64,000 nucleotides of DNA, taken from the NCBI GenBank assembly GCA_963921195.1, contig OY992540.1, forward strand, positions 42,059,890-42,123,889, read 5' to 3'. The translations under genes and the position numbers were made by a program. Within the stretch, counting starts at the first letter, position 1. Every line of letters starts with the position of its first letter. Positions 47,830 to 58,975 of this stretch are shown here, piece after piece. The notes under the pieces were generated by a model that worked only from the letters and a program-made list of their open reading frames with translations, ran no database searches and was not told where the DNA came from. The stretch comes from Pegoplata infirma (taxonomy: Eukaryota > Arthropoda > Insecta > Diptera > Anthomyiidae).

Positions 47830-47879
47830 GGCCATTAGTTTAAAGACATTTAAAAAAAAAATATTCCACAAATCCGCAT

Positions 47880-48110
47880 GTTTTCGCTGGTCCTCTACTA
47901 ATGTGTAGAAGTCCTGACTCATGGAACACGATCACCAAAGAAATAAATGGTTTTTAAGTTATTCAGTTATTAAGTTTCTCAAGACCCTATTGGGCCCATA
48001 AATTCATGTATCTGAAAAACTAAGCAGGTAGAGTGAAATGGATAAACATTTTGGATTAAAATCCATGGGTCCACCCCCAACGGGGTCCGATAAACTCTGA
48101 AGTTCTGTGA
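47880..48110 (+). repeat. Family G fragment
   Basis: gttattcagttattaagttt, ctcaagaccctattgggccc and gaaaaactaagcaggtagag match the 3' half of family G (43970-44160). Confidence 0.55.
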
Positions 48111-49455
48111 TATTTTTCATATAGAAAACTACTAAGAAATCTTTAAATCCAATTTTAGCCGATATTTGTTAAGAATAGCAGTATTTTCTTTGAAGGCCCT
48201 TGATTACACATTTTACCTCACCCAATTATTTTTGTTGTTGTTTGCTTAATAGATGGTTATTGTAAGAAAACTTTTTAATTTATTTTAAGTTTGATACTTT
48301 GTTAACAAAACAAACAACTAACTACATCGAAATTTTCAGCAAAAAATGGAAGTAGGAAAAATTCATTAAACAACTTTGAATAAACGGACATTTTTCTCAT
48401 TTCCTTTTTACTGCTCGTATCATCATTTTATGGCCCAAAAAAAGTGTTAAGGTAAATTGAAGCTAACACTTATATGTCAAATACAATTTTTGTAGATGTA
48501 TTTACTTAAACTCTTTCATAAGAGTCACATATATCTATGTACGTATGTGAGTTTGAACATTAAGTACAAGTACATAAATTACAATTTCTGTATGGCAAAC
48601 TACTTCATAAAACACTATTTCTAAATTTTGAATGGAATTTTTAAATTTTTAATATGATTGAAGCCTGACATTACTTAATCATACGTAGTATGATTCAATT
48701 TTGAGTGAAAAAAAATGTTTGAGTGATCGAAAAAGTACCAAAGTAAACTTTTTTATGACCATAATTTCAGGTGACCAAATTAAACTTTTTTACCATCTTC
48801 GAATTAAACTTTTCTAAAACGTTTCGACTGGAAATATCCAACATTCCAAATTTCAAGTTTCTGGAACCATTTAGGGTCTTTTGTTTTAAATTTCAAGTTT
48901 TTATGACCACAGACAGAAAAAGTACCAAAGTCCACAATTTTGCCCCTTTTTGTATCCCCAAGAGTCGAAATTTTTAAAATTACGTTTTTCAGAATGTTTT
49001 TTTCTGCAGGACGACCCTACATTCAAAGTTTGAAGTTAAAAGTACCATTAAAAAGTGGCATAGTAAATCTTTTTTCGGTATGTAAATTTATGTACTTGGA
49101 ACTGGTGTAGTAGTACTTCAATATGACACAACCGTAAATTTAACACCTTATAGTTGTATATACTTTTTAGCTTTTTTATCTATAACTTTTTCGTTTTGCT
49201 TTGAAAATAGTTGAAATTGTTATGTGCTTTTTTGCATTAGTAAAATCACATCATCGGCTAATTTGTGTGTGCTGTATGCATGTATGGGAAAAAAGTTTTT
49301 GTGTTTTCCCCAACTGGTCTCTTATGGTTAAAACACTTCAATGAAGTTTTCCATATTAATGTACCAGGAATGATGGTTGGAAGTACATTTATAAAGGTGG
49401 TCACATTTATAAGTGAAGCTGTTTTTTTTTTTGCACAGTACACGGACCCTATAAA
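48111..49455. other. Spacer, no gene recognised
   Basis: AT-rich. The phrase aaaaagtaccaaagt occurs at 48729 and 48917. Open frames on opposite strands at 49258-49459 mirror each other and lack motifs. Confidence 0.45.
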
Positions 49456-49456
49456 C

Positions 49457-49940
49457 TAGAGATTGGCACATGAGCACGTGATCACGCGTGAGTTTGACTG
49501 AACTTTATTTTACTCACGTGATCGTGAGTGAATGAGTGAGTGAGTGTGAGTGTTAAAAAAAAAATTCCGTGAGTGAGTTTGCGTGAGTAAGATATTTGCT
49601 TGAGTTAGTGTTTGTGATTTTTTTTCTCTTTATATTTAAAAATGCAAGAATATTTTGGAAAATTTGCCAAAACTTAAAATTTTGCTCAGAATTTTGATAG
49701 ATTTTTTTAAATTTTATTTATTTTTGTATAAATAATAGTTTTGTAAATGTGAGTCAACGTCAGTGAAGCACGTATGAGTGCATGTGATTGTGGGTTGTCT
49801 TTAATTTACTCACGTGTGAGTGTGAGTATAATAAAAAAGCTCGTGAGTGAGTGTGAGTGAGTGAGTGTTTGTAAAATTCCTGTCGTGAGCGTAAGTGCGT
49901 GTGAGTCAAAAGTCACATACACGACTATCTCAACTCTAAA
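49457..49940. mobile_element. hAT-like relic with gtgagtgagtg arrays
   Basis: Starts ctagagattggcacatgagc and ends ...gactatctcaactcta, weak inverted ends of the tagagatgggc type seen in many insect hAT MITEs. The interior is dense in gtgagtgagtgtgagtg and cacgtgatcacg. A relative starts at 60304. No clean target duplication. Confidence 0.45.
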
Positions 49941-50500
49941 TGCCATCCTGGGTTGCTAAAGAAAAAACATCCCTGCTCTATAAGATATTTAAAAAATATT
50001 CAACTCGGAGCATTTCGCCTTATGTAATTGAATCATGATATAGATCAGGGTGTGCCATCGAAAATACCTGTAGGTGAATCTTTAACTTTTTTTTATAATA
50101 AATTTTTGTGACTGTTATAATCAATCAATACATTATTTCAGTTCCTTTCCAATCGACCCTCTTATAAACATTTGTGTTTCCAAACTATTGTCATACTTAA
50201 ATACCAGGATGTCACTGGATTGGGGTTTGAGTAATTTGTAAACTTTTTTCTGGTCTCTTTTTTTTACAGCTTTCTTTCTAACCTGAAATATCGAAGCAAC
50301 GTGTTGCCAAAACTTGACAACTACATACGCATTGGACACTTAACAAAATTCTTTTGACCATGCAGATGTAGTTTCCAAAAAAGAAATCATGTTATTTAAT
50401 ACTTATTGGTTGAGTTCAAAAAGATCTTAATGGGCTGCAAATTGGTTTTTGAATGTTGATTAATCAAATGCTTAAGCAACGCTCTTGGGGACACTCGACC
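49941..50500. other. Spacer, no gene recognised
   Basis: Nothing identifiable apart from AT-rich sequence. The following retrotransposon relic may extend into its right edge. Confidence 0.4.
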
Positions 50501-51345
50501 ATATTAAGTACGGTGGGCGGAACGTTACTGGGACAGAGAACCGACTATAGATCACCACAGATGAACCAACTAGGGACGACTGGGCGGAAAACTATTTTAT
50601 AACAGAGAATGCGATCCCAATCTTTACGGACGGATCAAAGATGGAGATGGGTACGGGTTCGGGAGTGCACTCTGAATGCCTCATTGAGACTTCCGAATAA
50701 GTGTAGTGTTTTCCAGGCTAAGGCACTTGCGACTGATAAAGCCGTGCAGATGATTATAACAAAAGACTTTCGTCCTTGCGCCATTCTTCGTGTTCTTCGT
50801 GGATTGTCTTGCAGCTCTGAAGGCCTTATAATCAAACACTATAAAGTCGGGAATCGTTGGGAATTGTATACAAGTCCTTCGTCGAATCAGTCAAGTTAAT
50901 CAAAGGAGCGAGTTTTGGCACAGAATCGGTGAGGGAACGTGTAGAACCTTGATCTCGGTTCCTGTAGCGGAATTGATGAACGAAATTGATAGGATATCTG
51001 AGAATAAAATAAAGGATAGCTGGATATCACCGACTACGTGCAGGATATCGCGAACTTTGTGGCCACTGCCAAATCCTAAGAGGACAAAAAGTCTCCTTGC
51101 TTTTGGAAAACGGACGGTTAGGCTATTAGTGGGAGTAGCTACAGGACACTGAATGGTTGGCCAAATGGCCGTGCGTATGGGAATTTCTGTTAGGAACTAT
51201 TGTAGAAGTTCTGGGGGAGTGGAGGACGAGCCAGTGAAACACTTGATATGTGAATGTCTGGGTCTGATTAGAAACCGCCTTAAGCATTTCGAGCAAAAAT
51301 TTTTGGATGACCTAGATTGTCTCATTGACATTTAGCATAATATCT
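50501..51345 (+). pseudogene. Non-LTR retrotransposon C-terminus with RNase H domain
   Basis: Conceptual translation gives the RNase H1 opening IPIFTDGSK (TDGSK at 50626-50640) followed by GTGSGV. A frameshift later comes RLPNKCSVFQAKALATDKAV. From about 50949 a third frame runs through SVPVAELMNEIDRI, is broken by a stop at 51150-51152, and ends with a CxxS...H...C segment. That segment resembles the C-terminal zinc-knuckle-like motif of I/R1/LOA-type elements, with one cysteine replaced by serine. 5'-truncated, at least two frameshifts. Exact clade not determined. Confidence 0.75.
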
Positions 51346-51641
51346 TAGAAAATCGGGGTGGTTCACACTGAAAAAAAAGACATAACTAAAATTAAGGAAA
51401 AAATATGTTTGAAAATTTATCATGAATTTTCCTAAAATTTAGTTAAATTTAACTTCAAAATGAGAAATTTTCTCAACTATGAGGAAAAAATTTAAGTTCA
51501 TTTACTTATAATTAGTTCATAGTTTTCTTTAAATGGATTTTTTTAATATTAGGAAAAAAATTCTTACTGCCAAAGAAATTATTTCAGAAATCTAAGAAAC
51601 GTATCTTTATTTTTAAGACATATTTCTTAAAAAACAATTTA

Positions 51642-51794
51642 ACAGTTTTCATTAACAAGACAAACCGACATTTAAAATCCTACTGATGATGACACTAACT
51701 GGGGTGTTTGAAACCGGTATGGGAAATACCAGAAATGTCTATAATTTTTAGAAATTCAATTTTTCTTCTGCATTTTTTCAGCTTGAACCATTAT
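51642..51794 (+). mobile_element. 5'-truncated hammerhead SINE
   Basis: A 153-bp insertion absent from the other family G copy (compare 43540-43570). It is flanked by a 9-bp duplication aacaattta (51633-51641, 51795-51803). It aligns with the 3' half of the SINE at 27622-27923, including the hammerhead, the following aatttttagaaa and the gaaccattata-type 3' end. The tRNA-like head is missing, as expected for incomplete target-primed reverse transcription. Confidence 0.75.
51667..51739 (+). ncRNA. Hammerhead ribozyme, second copy
   Basis: Stem I: tccta (51678-51682) with tggga (51720-51724), extended by gacattt (51667-51673) with aaatgtc (51733-51739). Core: ctgatga 51683-51689. Stem II: six pairs (51691-51696 with 51703-51708, two of them G-U) and hexaloop aactgg. 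Core: gaaa 51710-51713. Stem III: self-complementary accggt 51713-51718. Cleavage triplet GUA, scission predicted after 51719. The U opposite U at the base of stem II is the same as in the 27.8-kb copy. Confidence 0.75.
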
Positions 51795-52609
51795 AACAAT
51801 TTAGTTCAAGTTTAGTTAAAATTTACTAAAAAAAACATCATCGTATTTCACTTCTTTGAATTGAGGAAGTGTACTTCTTAGAATTTAGTTAATGACTTCT
51901 GAATATTTAGTAAATAACTTCTTAGAATTTAGTTAAAAATTCAAAATGGCGATATCTCGAAAACTAAGCGAGATAGAGCGAAACGGATGAAATTTTCAAA
52001 AGAAAGACTATAAAGAAAAATATGGAAAAGCCTAGCTCTGCATATCTGTCGAGACCCTAATTTTAGATCTAAAATTTGAAATTCCCGAGATTTTATATAT
52101 GCACATATCTCGGAAAATACTGCCAACACGAGAAAAGGTCCAACTGCATTTTTGTAGCTCTTGACTCGTACAACACTTGCGCAAAATACCCAAAAGCCCT
52201 CCGATTAATAGTTTTTGAGTTATCCAGTTTTTAAGATTCTCAAGACCCTATCAGGCCCCTTATTACCGTATCTCAAAAACTAAGCAAGTTAGAGCGAAAC
52301 GGACACAAGTTTTGGTTCAAAATCTATGGGGAAACTTAAAGGACCAAACGGGGTCTCGAGTTAAATGGGGTCCGGACCCATGGGTCCGGGGTCTAGACCC
52401 AATCTATTTCTAAAATGTGAAGTATAATTTTTCCCATTTTCTAGTTAAAATTGGCTTAAAATTAAATAACTTTGTTTTCCTTATTTTTGGGAAAATTTTT
52501 GAACTAAAACCAAGAAAAAAATCTTTGGAGCCAAATCATTCCCTCTTTTTCTCAAAATTTAGGAAATTTCCCCAGATTTTACTTCACTTTTTTTTTTGAG
52601 TGCATGGGA

Positions 52610-52852
52610 CGATTTTTCATTAGACTCGTTTGCTACTTTGTAGTAAATCGTTTCTATTTTTGCTAAATAATCTTGACAATGGAATCTTGACAGATTCCGA
52701 AACACGTGTCGATTAAGTCTTGCAAAAATGACCAACTAAATAAATTTAAAACAAAAAAATAATTTTCTTGAAAATTATGCTATGAGAATATCATGGTTTT
52801 AATTAGTAAAGAAAATAATGACCTCGAGCCAGAATAAACATCCTCAAAACCT
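52610..52852 (+). mobile_element. 541-bp family relic, fragment
   Basis: Matches the 541-bp unit from cattagactcgtttgctac to cagaataaacatcctca, with the cgaaacacgtgtcgatta motif retained. Truncated at both ends. Confidence 0.75.
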
Positions 52853-52990
52853 AACAAATAAGAAAATTTCCCAACTTTTAGTTAAATTTAACTAACTGGA
52901 AAAATTTATAAACTATTTTAAAGAAAATTTTTATTTTTTTTTTTAATTGTTAAGAAGTTTACGATTCCAAAGAATCTTCTTATTGCAGGG
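52853..52990 (-). repeat. Family G end fragment
   Basis: gaaaatttcccaacttttag and ttaaatttaactaactgg correspond to the start of family G as seen at 55955-56000. Confidence 0.45.
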
Positions 52991-54090
52991 CAAGCTATTC
53001 CTGAACATATTGAAACGGAATCACTGCTGATTGTTATTTTTCATTTTGTCACAATAATTTCCCTAAAGACAAAAACGCATGCATATATGCACTGTATACG
53101 ATTTGAACATGAACATTAAGGTGGCATACATTTTTAGATACTCCAAAGTTTGCACTCTAAAAAATATAAATTTTTCATAACTTTTTTGATAACAAAACAA
53201 CAAAAACAAATGTTTTAAAATTTTCCCCAGTTACCCCACCAATAATTTATAATTGTTAAATTAAGAGCCACCCTTATAATATACCAAAAAACAACAGTGA
53301 AAGATAATATTTTTTTTGTTTAAACCACCCGTCAAATACATGATAAACCAATTCCTCTTCTAACTCCAAATAAATTTTGCATAATTCACTTGAATAATGT
53401 TAGTTAGTTTTGCACAAATAACATGGGGTTGCCATTTTTCACACTTAAACACACAAAAACTGAATATAAACTGAGTTGTTTAAAATTTTAGGAAGTGATT
53501 TGTTGCAATCACTGATTGCCGTTTTGGGGGTATTCAATTTTATTATTTGAACTCATATTGTCTGATTCATACGTATAGAGAATTTCAACAACAGCTAAAC
53601 CAAAAAAAAAAAAAGAAATAGAAAAATGTTTCAAATAAAAGTTTTTTTTTTTTTTTAAATAGTGTTATTGCAATATAAATTGTTGCATAAATATTTAAAA
53701 AAATTCACCGAAATTGTTATTTAAAGTCGATTTGTATTTTTAAAACAGAAATTTAAAAATGTGTGAACATTAGGGAGGTATTGCTTAAAATAGAGTATAT
53801 CCAAACCCACTTTTGTGGGTATGAGTGGGAATAAAACTGTAAAAATTTAAGGGAAACATCATAAAAAATCTTATTTGTTAAAATTTATCGCAACGAGTGT
53901 GAGGTTGCCCTCACAAGGTGGAAGGGTCGTTACACGAGGAAGGTGTTGAGTTTTCTATTTTCTTAAATTCATTCAATTCTCTGAAAAAATATTGTAAAAA
54001 GAAACTAAACAAATTGTTAAAATTGAAATAAGTACTATCTCAACAACGCTTTTAATTGTATCAATAATGTATATTGTTAATGTAACAAAA
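52991..54090. other. Spacer, no gene recognised
   Basis: AT-rich. A small inverted motif gtgaggttgccctcac is near 53899. Nothing else I can support. Confidence 0.45.
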
Positions 54091-54091
54091 A

Positions 54092-55047
54092 TAGGATAGA
54101 GGCGAATATGCATTAATATTTTAGTTTGTGCGCAAACGATTTGTCATTAGACTCGTTTGCTACTTTGTAGTAAATTGTTTCTATTTTTGATAAATAATCT
54201 TGACAATGGAATCTGACAAATTCCGAAACACGTGTCGATTAAGTCTTGCAAAAATGACCAACATAAATAAATTTAAAAAAGGAAAAATAATTTTCTTGAA
54301 AATTATTCTATGAGAATATCATGATTTTAATTAGTAAAAACAAGTAAAAAAGTTTAATTCGGCCTTGCCGAATGTAGTGATACCCTCCACAATTTCAAAA
54401 AGATTATTGCAAACAACTTTATTTAAAAGGAAATTACTTTTGAAAAAAAAAAAAAATTCCGCGAAAAAAAATTTTGGTAAAAAAAAAATCCGCGATTTTT
54501 TTCTTTTTCTGTCAAAAAATATGTTCGTACTTGTTTAAATACCATTTGTTGTTCAATTATGTTAACATATGTCAACCAGAAGCCGAATTAAAGCATTTTG
54601 TATTTTTAGGTTATGTTGAATGTACTGAAATTTTTGATGTGTGCTTACAGTTTCGTTCATAACTTTTGAACCGCTGAGCCGATATCGCTCAAGTGCAATA
54701 CCAAACTTCTTGGGAGAACTTCCAATATATATGTTAAGTTTCAGTCATCTCTGTGCAATATTTTGTCCGCGAGAGCATTTTCCACAGACAGACAGACGGA
54801 CAGACGGACATCGCTAGAATGTCTTAAAATCGATCGGGCATCATGAATATATATACTTTATGGGGTCCCAGACCGATATTTCGATGAGTTACAAACGGAA
54901 TGACAAACTTATATATACCCTCTATCACTAAGTGGAGGGTATAAAAATAATGACCTCGAGCCAGAATAAACATCCTCAAAATATAATATTTTAAAGGTCG
55001 AATAAAATAATTTTTATTTTTTAATAAAAATTAATCAGAATTTGAAA
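54092..55047 (+). mobile_element. 541-bp family relic split by INE-1-like element
   Basis: The left part runs from gaggcgaatatgcattaata to ttaattagtaaa. The right part resumes at taatgacctcgagccagaat and reaches ttaatcagaatttga. Together they cover the conserved part of the 541-bp unit, giving a clear empty-site comparison for the insertion at 54341. Confidence 0.8.
54341..54946 (-). mobile_element. INE-1/DINE-1-like element
   Basis: Begins caagtaaaaaagtttaattc with hairpin ttcggccttgccgaa and ends taagtggagggtata. Nearly identical, in inverse orientation, to 62018-62635. On its own strand it sits between T residues with no target duplication, as expected for Helentron-type insertion. Confidence 0.8.
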
Positions 55048-55682
55048 ATCCAGTTTTATTTTTAACTAAACGCATCAATTATAAATTATAATTTATAATC
55101 ATTATTGAAAATCACACTAATGCACATTGTTAATACAGACAATTAATAAACTCATTTAATCAAGCAACAAATAAGCTTCTCAATTTCTTTTATTGTTAAG
55201 GTAATAATGAAATTAATTGAAAAACAAGTAAGTTAATATGTTTTTTCAAAAGTTACAAAAGCTATTGTTGTATTGACAAAATCCAATGTATGCTAAGTTT
55301 TAATTACGTGTTTAATTGCATTAACAATGACATTAATTTTATTAACATTTTTTTTTTATGCTCCGTGTTTCCAAAATACATACATACCCTCTTTGATCTG
55401 CAAAACTATATGGTAGATTTTATATATATTTTTAAATTGCAGAGTGAGTGCATTGTTAAAAATATTTGATTTCACACATACACATTGCATCACTCAATGA
55501 TTTTTCCACAATTTATTTGCACACAAACAGCAATAATAAAATAAAAAAATATGTTGGGAGAATTGAAAAAAAGGTTGAATTAAAATTGCCAACAAAGAGA
55601 TTTTGTACCAAGTATAAAGCTTTACAAATTAGTTGGGTTAAAAACTACACTAAAAGAAATCTTTTGAAAGGATTTTGCCCAT
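55048..55682. other. Spacer, no gene recognised
   Basis: AT-rich unique sequence. A lysine-rich open frame at 55466-55699 has no recognisable domain. Confidence 0.45.
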
Positions 55683-55870
55683 TTGAACATACAGACTGAG
55701 AATTTTTCTACACGAAAAATGTCTGAGATTCTGAAAAATTTTCTGCACGAACCTTAGAACCTTTCTATACCAAAAGTGTCTTTGAAATTTTTAACGTTTC
55801 TGTTCAAAAATGCCTTACAAGGGAAGTATTCAAACCCTTATGAACCGCTTTGCCTAAAACTGTATGAAAA
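55683..55870. repeat. 35-bp minisatellite relic plus TIR fragment
   Basis: gagaatttttctacacgaaa and ctgagattctga units are followed by acaagggaagtattcaaacc, the end of the TIR element described at 6620. The two sequences are therefore associated at two loci. Confidence 0.6.
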
Positions 55871-56497
55871 ATGTGTTTGAATTTTTAAACTTTTCTTATA
55901 ACCTTCAGACTTAACTTAAACTTTTGAAAAATTTTCTTCCAAATAGGTTATAAATTTTCCCACAATTTAGTTAAATTTAACTAAAAGTTGGGAAATTTTC
56001 TTAAGTGTTGGGAACAAATTTTAGTTCACCTACTGTTAAAAAATCCATTATTTGCCTTAAATGGAATTCCCTAATACATGGAAGTAATTCTTACCGCCAA
56101 AGAAATTTTCCCTAAATTTATGAAAAAAAAATTATTTTTAAGACATTTTCCTCTGTTTTTTTTAAGAACGTAATTTTTTACCAAAAAAAGCTCATCTTCT
56201 TAGATTTGAGGAAGTCTTTTCTACTATTTTAGTAAACTTTGATCTCTTGGGGAATTTTTTTTTTTTTTTTAAATGGAGATATCTCGAAAACTAATTGAGA
56301 TAGAGCAAAATGGAGGCCATTTTTGGTTCTTTAAATTACCATGTCCTAACTTTGGACACATTGGTAAAAAGGTGGCATTCCCGAAAATTTAGAAATGCTC
56401 ATATCTCGGCAAATATTGCTAACACAACAAAAACTTCAAAAGCATTTTAATATGATAATGTTTTAAGGTGTTTAATTTTAATTTTAAAAAAGTTGCA

Positions 56498-56513
56498 GGA
56501 CGCCATGGCGTCC
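56498..56513. other. 16-bp perfect palindrome
   Basis: ggacgccatggcgtcc, a GC-rich island in AT-rich DNA close to the left end of the insertion in family G copy 3. No known function assigned. Confidence 0.6.
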
Positions 56514-56689
56514 CACCTCAGTTTGACTATATAAGCTAACTATTAACAAAAAAGTAAAAAAGAATTACTGTTTTCATTTTCTTGAAACCAAAAATTTTAG
56601 TAACTTGGGTTTGTAACTTGGATAATAATTCACCTCATAGTGAATAAAAAAATATTCACCAGCTGTTGAATAAAACGTAGCATTATCTA

Positions 56690-57605
56690 TACTTTTTTAT
56701 CAATATTTATTTTTCATCATTATTTTTTTATCGATATTTTTTTTCATAAATATTTTTTTTCGTCAATATTTTTTTTCATCAATATTTTCTGTTTTCATCA
56801 ATATTTTTTTTCATCAATATTTTTGTTTTCAATATTTTTTTTCATCAATATTTTTAGTTTTCATCAATATTTTTTTTTTAAAACTCTCCACTCTAGGGTA
56901 TATATAATTTTGTCACTCCATTTGAAACACCTCGAAATATTGGTCTAGGACCCCATAAAGTATATATATTCATGATGCTCGATCGATTTTAAGACGATCT
57001 AGCGATGCCCGTCCGTCCGTCTGTCTGCCTGGTCAAGTTGGTATTCCAATCCAGCGTAATTGGTCCAGTGGTTCATAAGTTATGGACAAAAGACTGAATT
57101 TCGGCAAGGGCTTTCGAAACACAATTCTGAGGATGCTGGAGCTTAGCATATATATTTGTTTCGTTCCCCTGGCCTGGTTCGCATTGAATTTCAGCCAAAT
57201 CGGTCCAGTTGTTCTAATGTTATTAGCAAATCCGTGAATTTCAGATTAGTTTCACTTAAATTCACGTGTTGAAAACACGTTAAACATGTTTTAAAAACAT
57301 TGGTAAGTCACAAAAATATTTAACAACGTATTTTTGTCACTCAAAAATATTTTTACACTAAAAAAAAAAAATACACTCGATTTTACACTTAAATAAAATT
57401 TGTAATTTTTTTTTTTTCAAAAATTACTAAAAATAAGTTGTTTTATACAAAATAAAATATTTCTAATCAAAAATGTTATTTTTTTCACGTTAGAAAATTT
57501 AATATCACTAAAAAGGTCATTGTGGAGGGTATTCATAGATTCGGCGAAGTCGAATTTAACTTTTCTACCTGTTCATCAATAATTTTTTTCATCAATATTT
57601 TTTTA
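56690..57605. repeat. ttttttcatcaatatt microsatellite split by INE-1-like element
   Basis: Tandem 16-20 bp units of ttttttcatcaatatt run from about 56690 to 56878 and resume at 57572-57605. Confidence 0.75.
56880..57571 (+). mobile_element. INE-1/DINE-1-like element
   Basis: Starts tctccactctagggtatata and has the core gaccccataaagtatatata and ccgtccgtccgtctgtctg. It ends with ttcggcgaagtcgaa and ttctacctg. It interrupts the microsatellite. Confidence 0.75.
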
Positions 57606-57850
57606 TTTTTTTATTTATACAGCAAAACATTATCATATTCAATAGTTTTGGCAAGAGTACAAATTTCGCAGACATTTTTGTAGCTCTTAATACGTAAAAC
57701 AAGACCGCCAAATACCCAAAAGCTCTTCGAATAATAGTTTGAAAGACCCCAGTGGTCTCCTTTATTGAAGTATCTCAAAAACTAAGCAAGGTAGACCGAA
57801 ACGGACAAAAGTTATGGAACAAAAACTATGACGATTCTTAAGGAACACGT

Positions 57851-58325
57851 CTGAACCAGTAAATCAGGACGAACGGCTCAAAATAGGCGGCGCACATTGG
57901 TTGATGTTCATAGAACGAGCGGCTAAAAATAGAAGAAGTTGTCGCAGGACAATGAAACTTGGCACATAGGCATTTTTTGTTTGAATCAAGAAAAAAATGC
58001 AAAAATCAAAATGATCCGCCCACTTTTACGCCCACCTCCCATACAAAGTAAAAATTAAATTTTTACCTACGGCATTGATTTTCGGCACATATCATTTTTA
58101 AACACTCAGAATCATTTGTGTGAAATTTGAAAAATATCCGCCCACTTTTATGCCCACTTCCCATACAACTTGTATTTAAAAAGTGGCATAACTCCCTTGA
58201 TTTTTAATGCATCAACTCAATTTTCACTAAAAATAAATATTATAATTGTAGAATGGGCTCCTGAAAATCTATACCTGATCCGCCCACCTTTTACGCCCAC
58301 CTCCCATAGAAAAAACAAATAGAAA
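57851..58325. repeat. Repeat with ccgcccacttttacgcccac blocks
   Basis: Three spaced copies of ccgcccac(c)ttttacgccca + cctcccata (about 58016, 58138, 58278), a theme typical of fly INE-1-type internal sequence. Boundaries unclear; non-coding. Confidence 0.5.
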
Positions 58326-58660
58326 CAAGTAAGAGTATTAAATTCGGATGTGCCGAATCTTTTATACCCTCCAACACGTTTAAAATAAAAAAATAAATCG
58401 CAGGGGCGTCCTTTTTTTTTGGTGGGGGGTTCGGCGGAGTTGGTGGGGGACACCTCTATCCCCGCTATATATGTTTACAAATTATTTGTTTATGATATTT
58501 ACGCTTAAATAACAAAATTTTGTCGTTATTTTTAATTAATTTCTATAACCACGCCCCTAAAAGGGGGCGGCCTGAAAAAAATCGAATTTTCTAACCCCCT
58601 TGGTCCCAGCGCAGGTCTATGAACATAATATATCATACAAATGTTACATTTGTTTTTTCT
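58326..58660 (-). mobile_element. INE-1-like subfamily B, truncated
   Basis: Begins caagtaagagtattaaattc with ttcggatgtgccgaa and ataccctccaacacg. It contains ccacgcccctaaaagggggc. Cut before the core. Closest to 20616-21187. Confidence 0.7.
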
Positions 58661-58719
58661 CATTTTTTAGTACATTTTTTTCAGTTGAGGATTTTTTTCT
58701 TTACAATAATTGTTTAAGG

Positions 58720-58870
58720 ATTTGAGAGTTTTTCTATACGGAAATGTCTCAAAATCTGACAATTTTCTGTACGAAAAATGGTCATAGTCTGAGAATTTTT
58801 TTTAGAAAAAATGTCTTGGAATTTTTAAAATTGTCTGGTGAAAAAATTTTAAGAATCGCAAAAAGTTTTC
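58720..58870. repeat. 35-bp minisatellite relic
   Basis: gagagtttttctatacggaa, tctcaaaatctgac and gtctgagaatttttt echo the 7.2-8.3 kb minisatellite. Confidence 0.5.
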
Positions 58871-58975
58871 ATATGCATATCTGTTTAAATAGTTTTTGCT
58901 GGTTGTTAGGTAATCGTGTCAAACTACGAGAAGATATTCTTAATTGTTCTTCTTCGAATGCTGAATGAGTGAAAA

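Larger units (their letters stand above)
51368..52603 (+). mobile_element. Family G TIR element, copy 2 (1.24 kb)
   Basis: Ends cactgaaaaaaaagacata and, reversed, cactcaaaaaaaaaa. It parallels 43276-44290 over most of its length, including gatatctcgaaaactaagcg. It contains no transposase and holds the 153-bp SINE fragment at 51642. Confidence 0.65.
55930..57850 (+). mobile_element. Family G copy 3 with a 1.2-kb insertion
   Basis: The left part is 55930-56450 (ttagttaaatttaactaaa, gatatctcgaaaactaattg). It resumes at about 57694 (tgtagctcttaatacg, tatctcaaaaactaagcaag). The intervening DNA (56451-57693) begins aatatgataatgtttt and has the inverted aaaacattatcatatt at 57625-57640. A cattttlike target repeat is present on both sides. 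Confidence 0.55.

Noticed and set aside
50609..50899. Host gene from a 96-residue open frame
   Set aside because: It is one frame of a frameshifted retrotransposon RNase H region.
54341..54946. LTR retrotransposon from paired accctccac / gtggagggt ends
   Set aside because: Ends are short and inverted, a 3' hairpin precedes a cttg end, and there is no target duplication: Helentron-type, not LTR.
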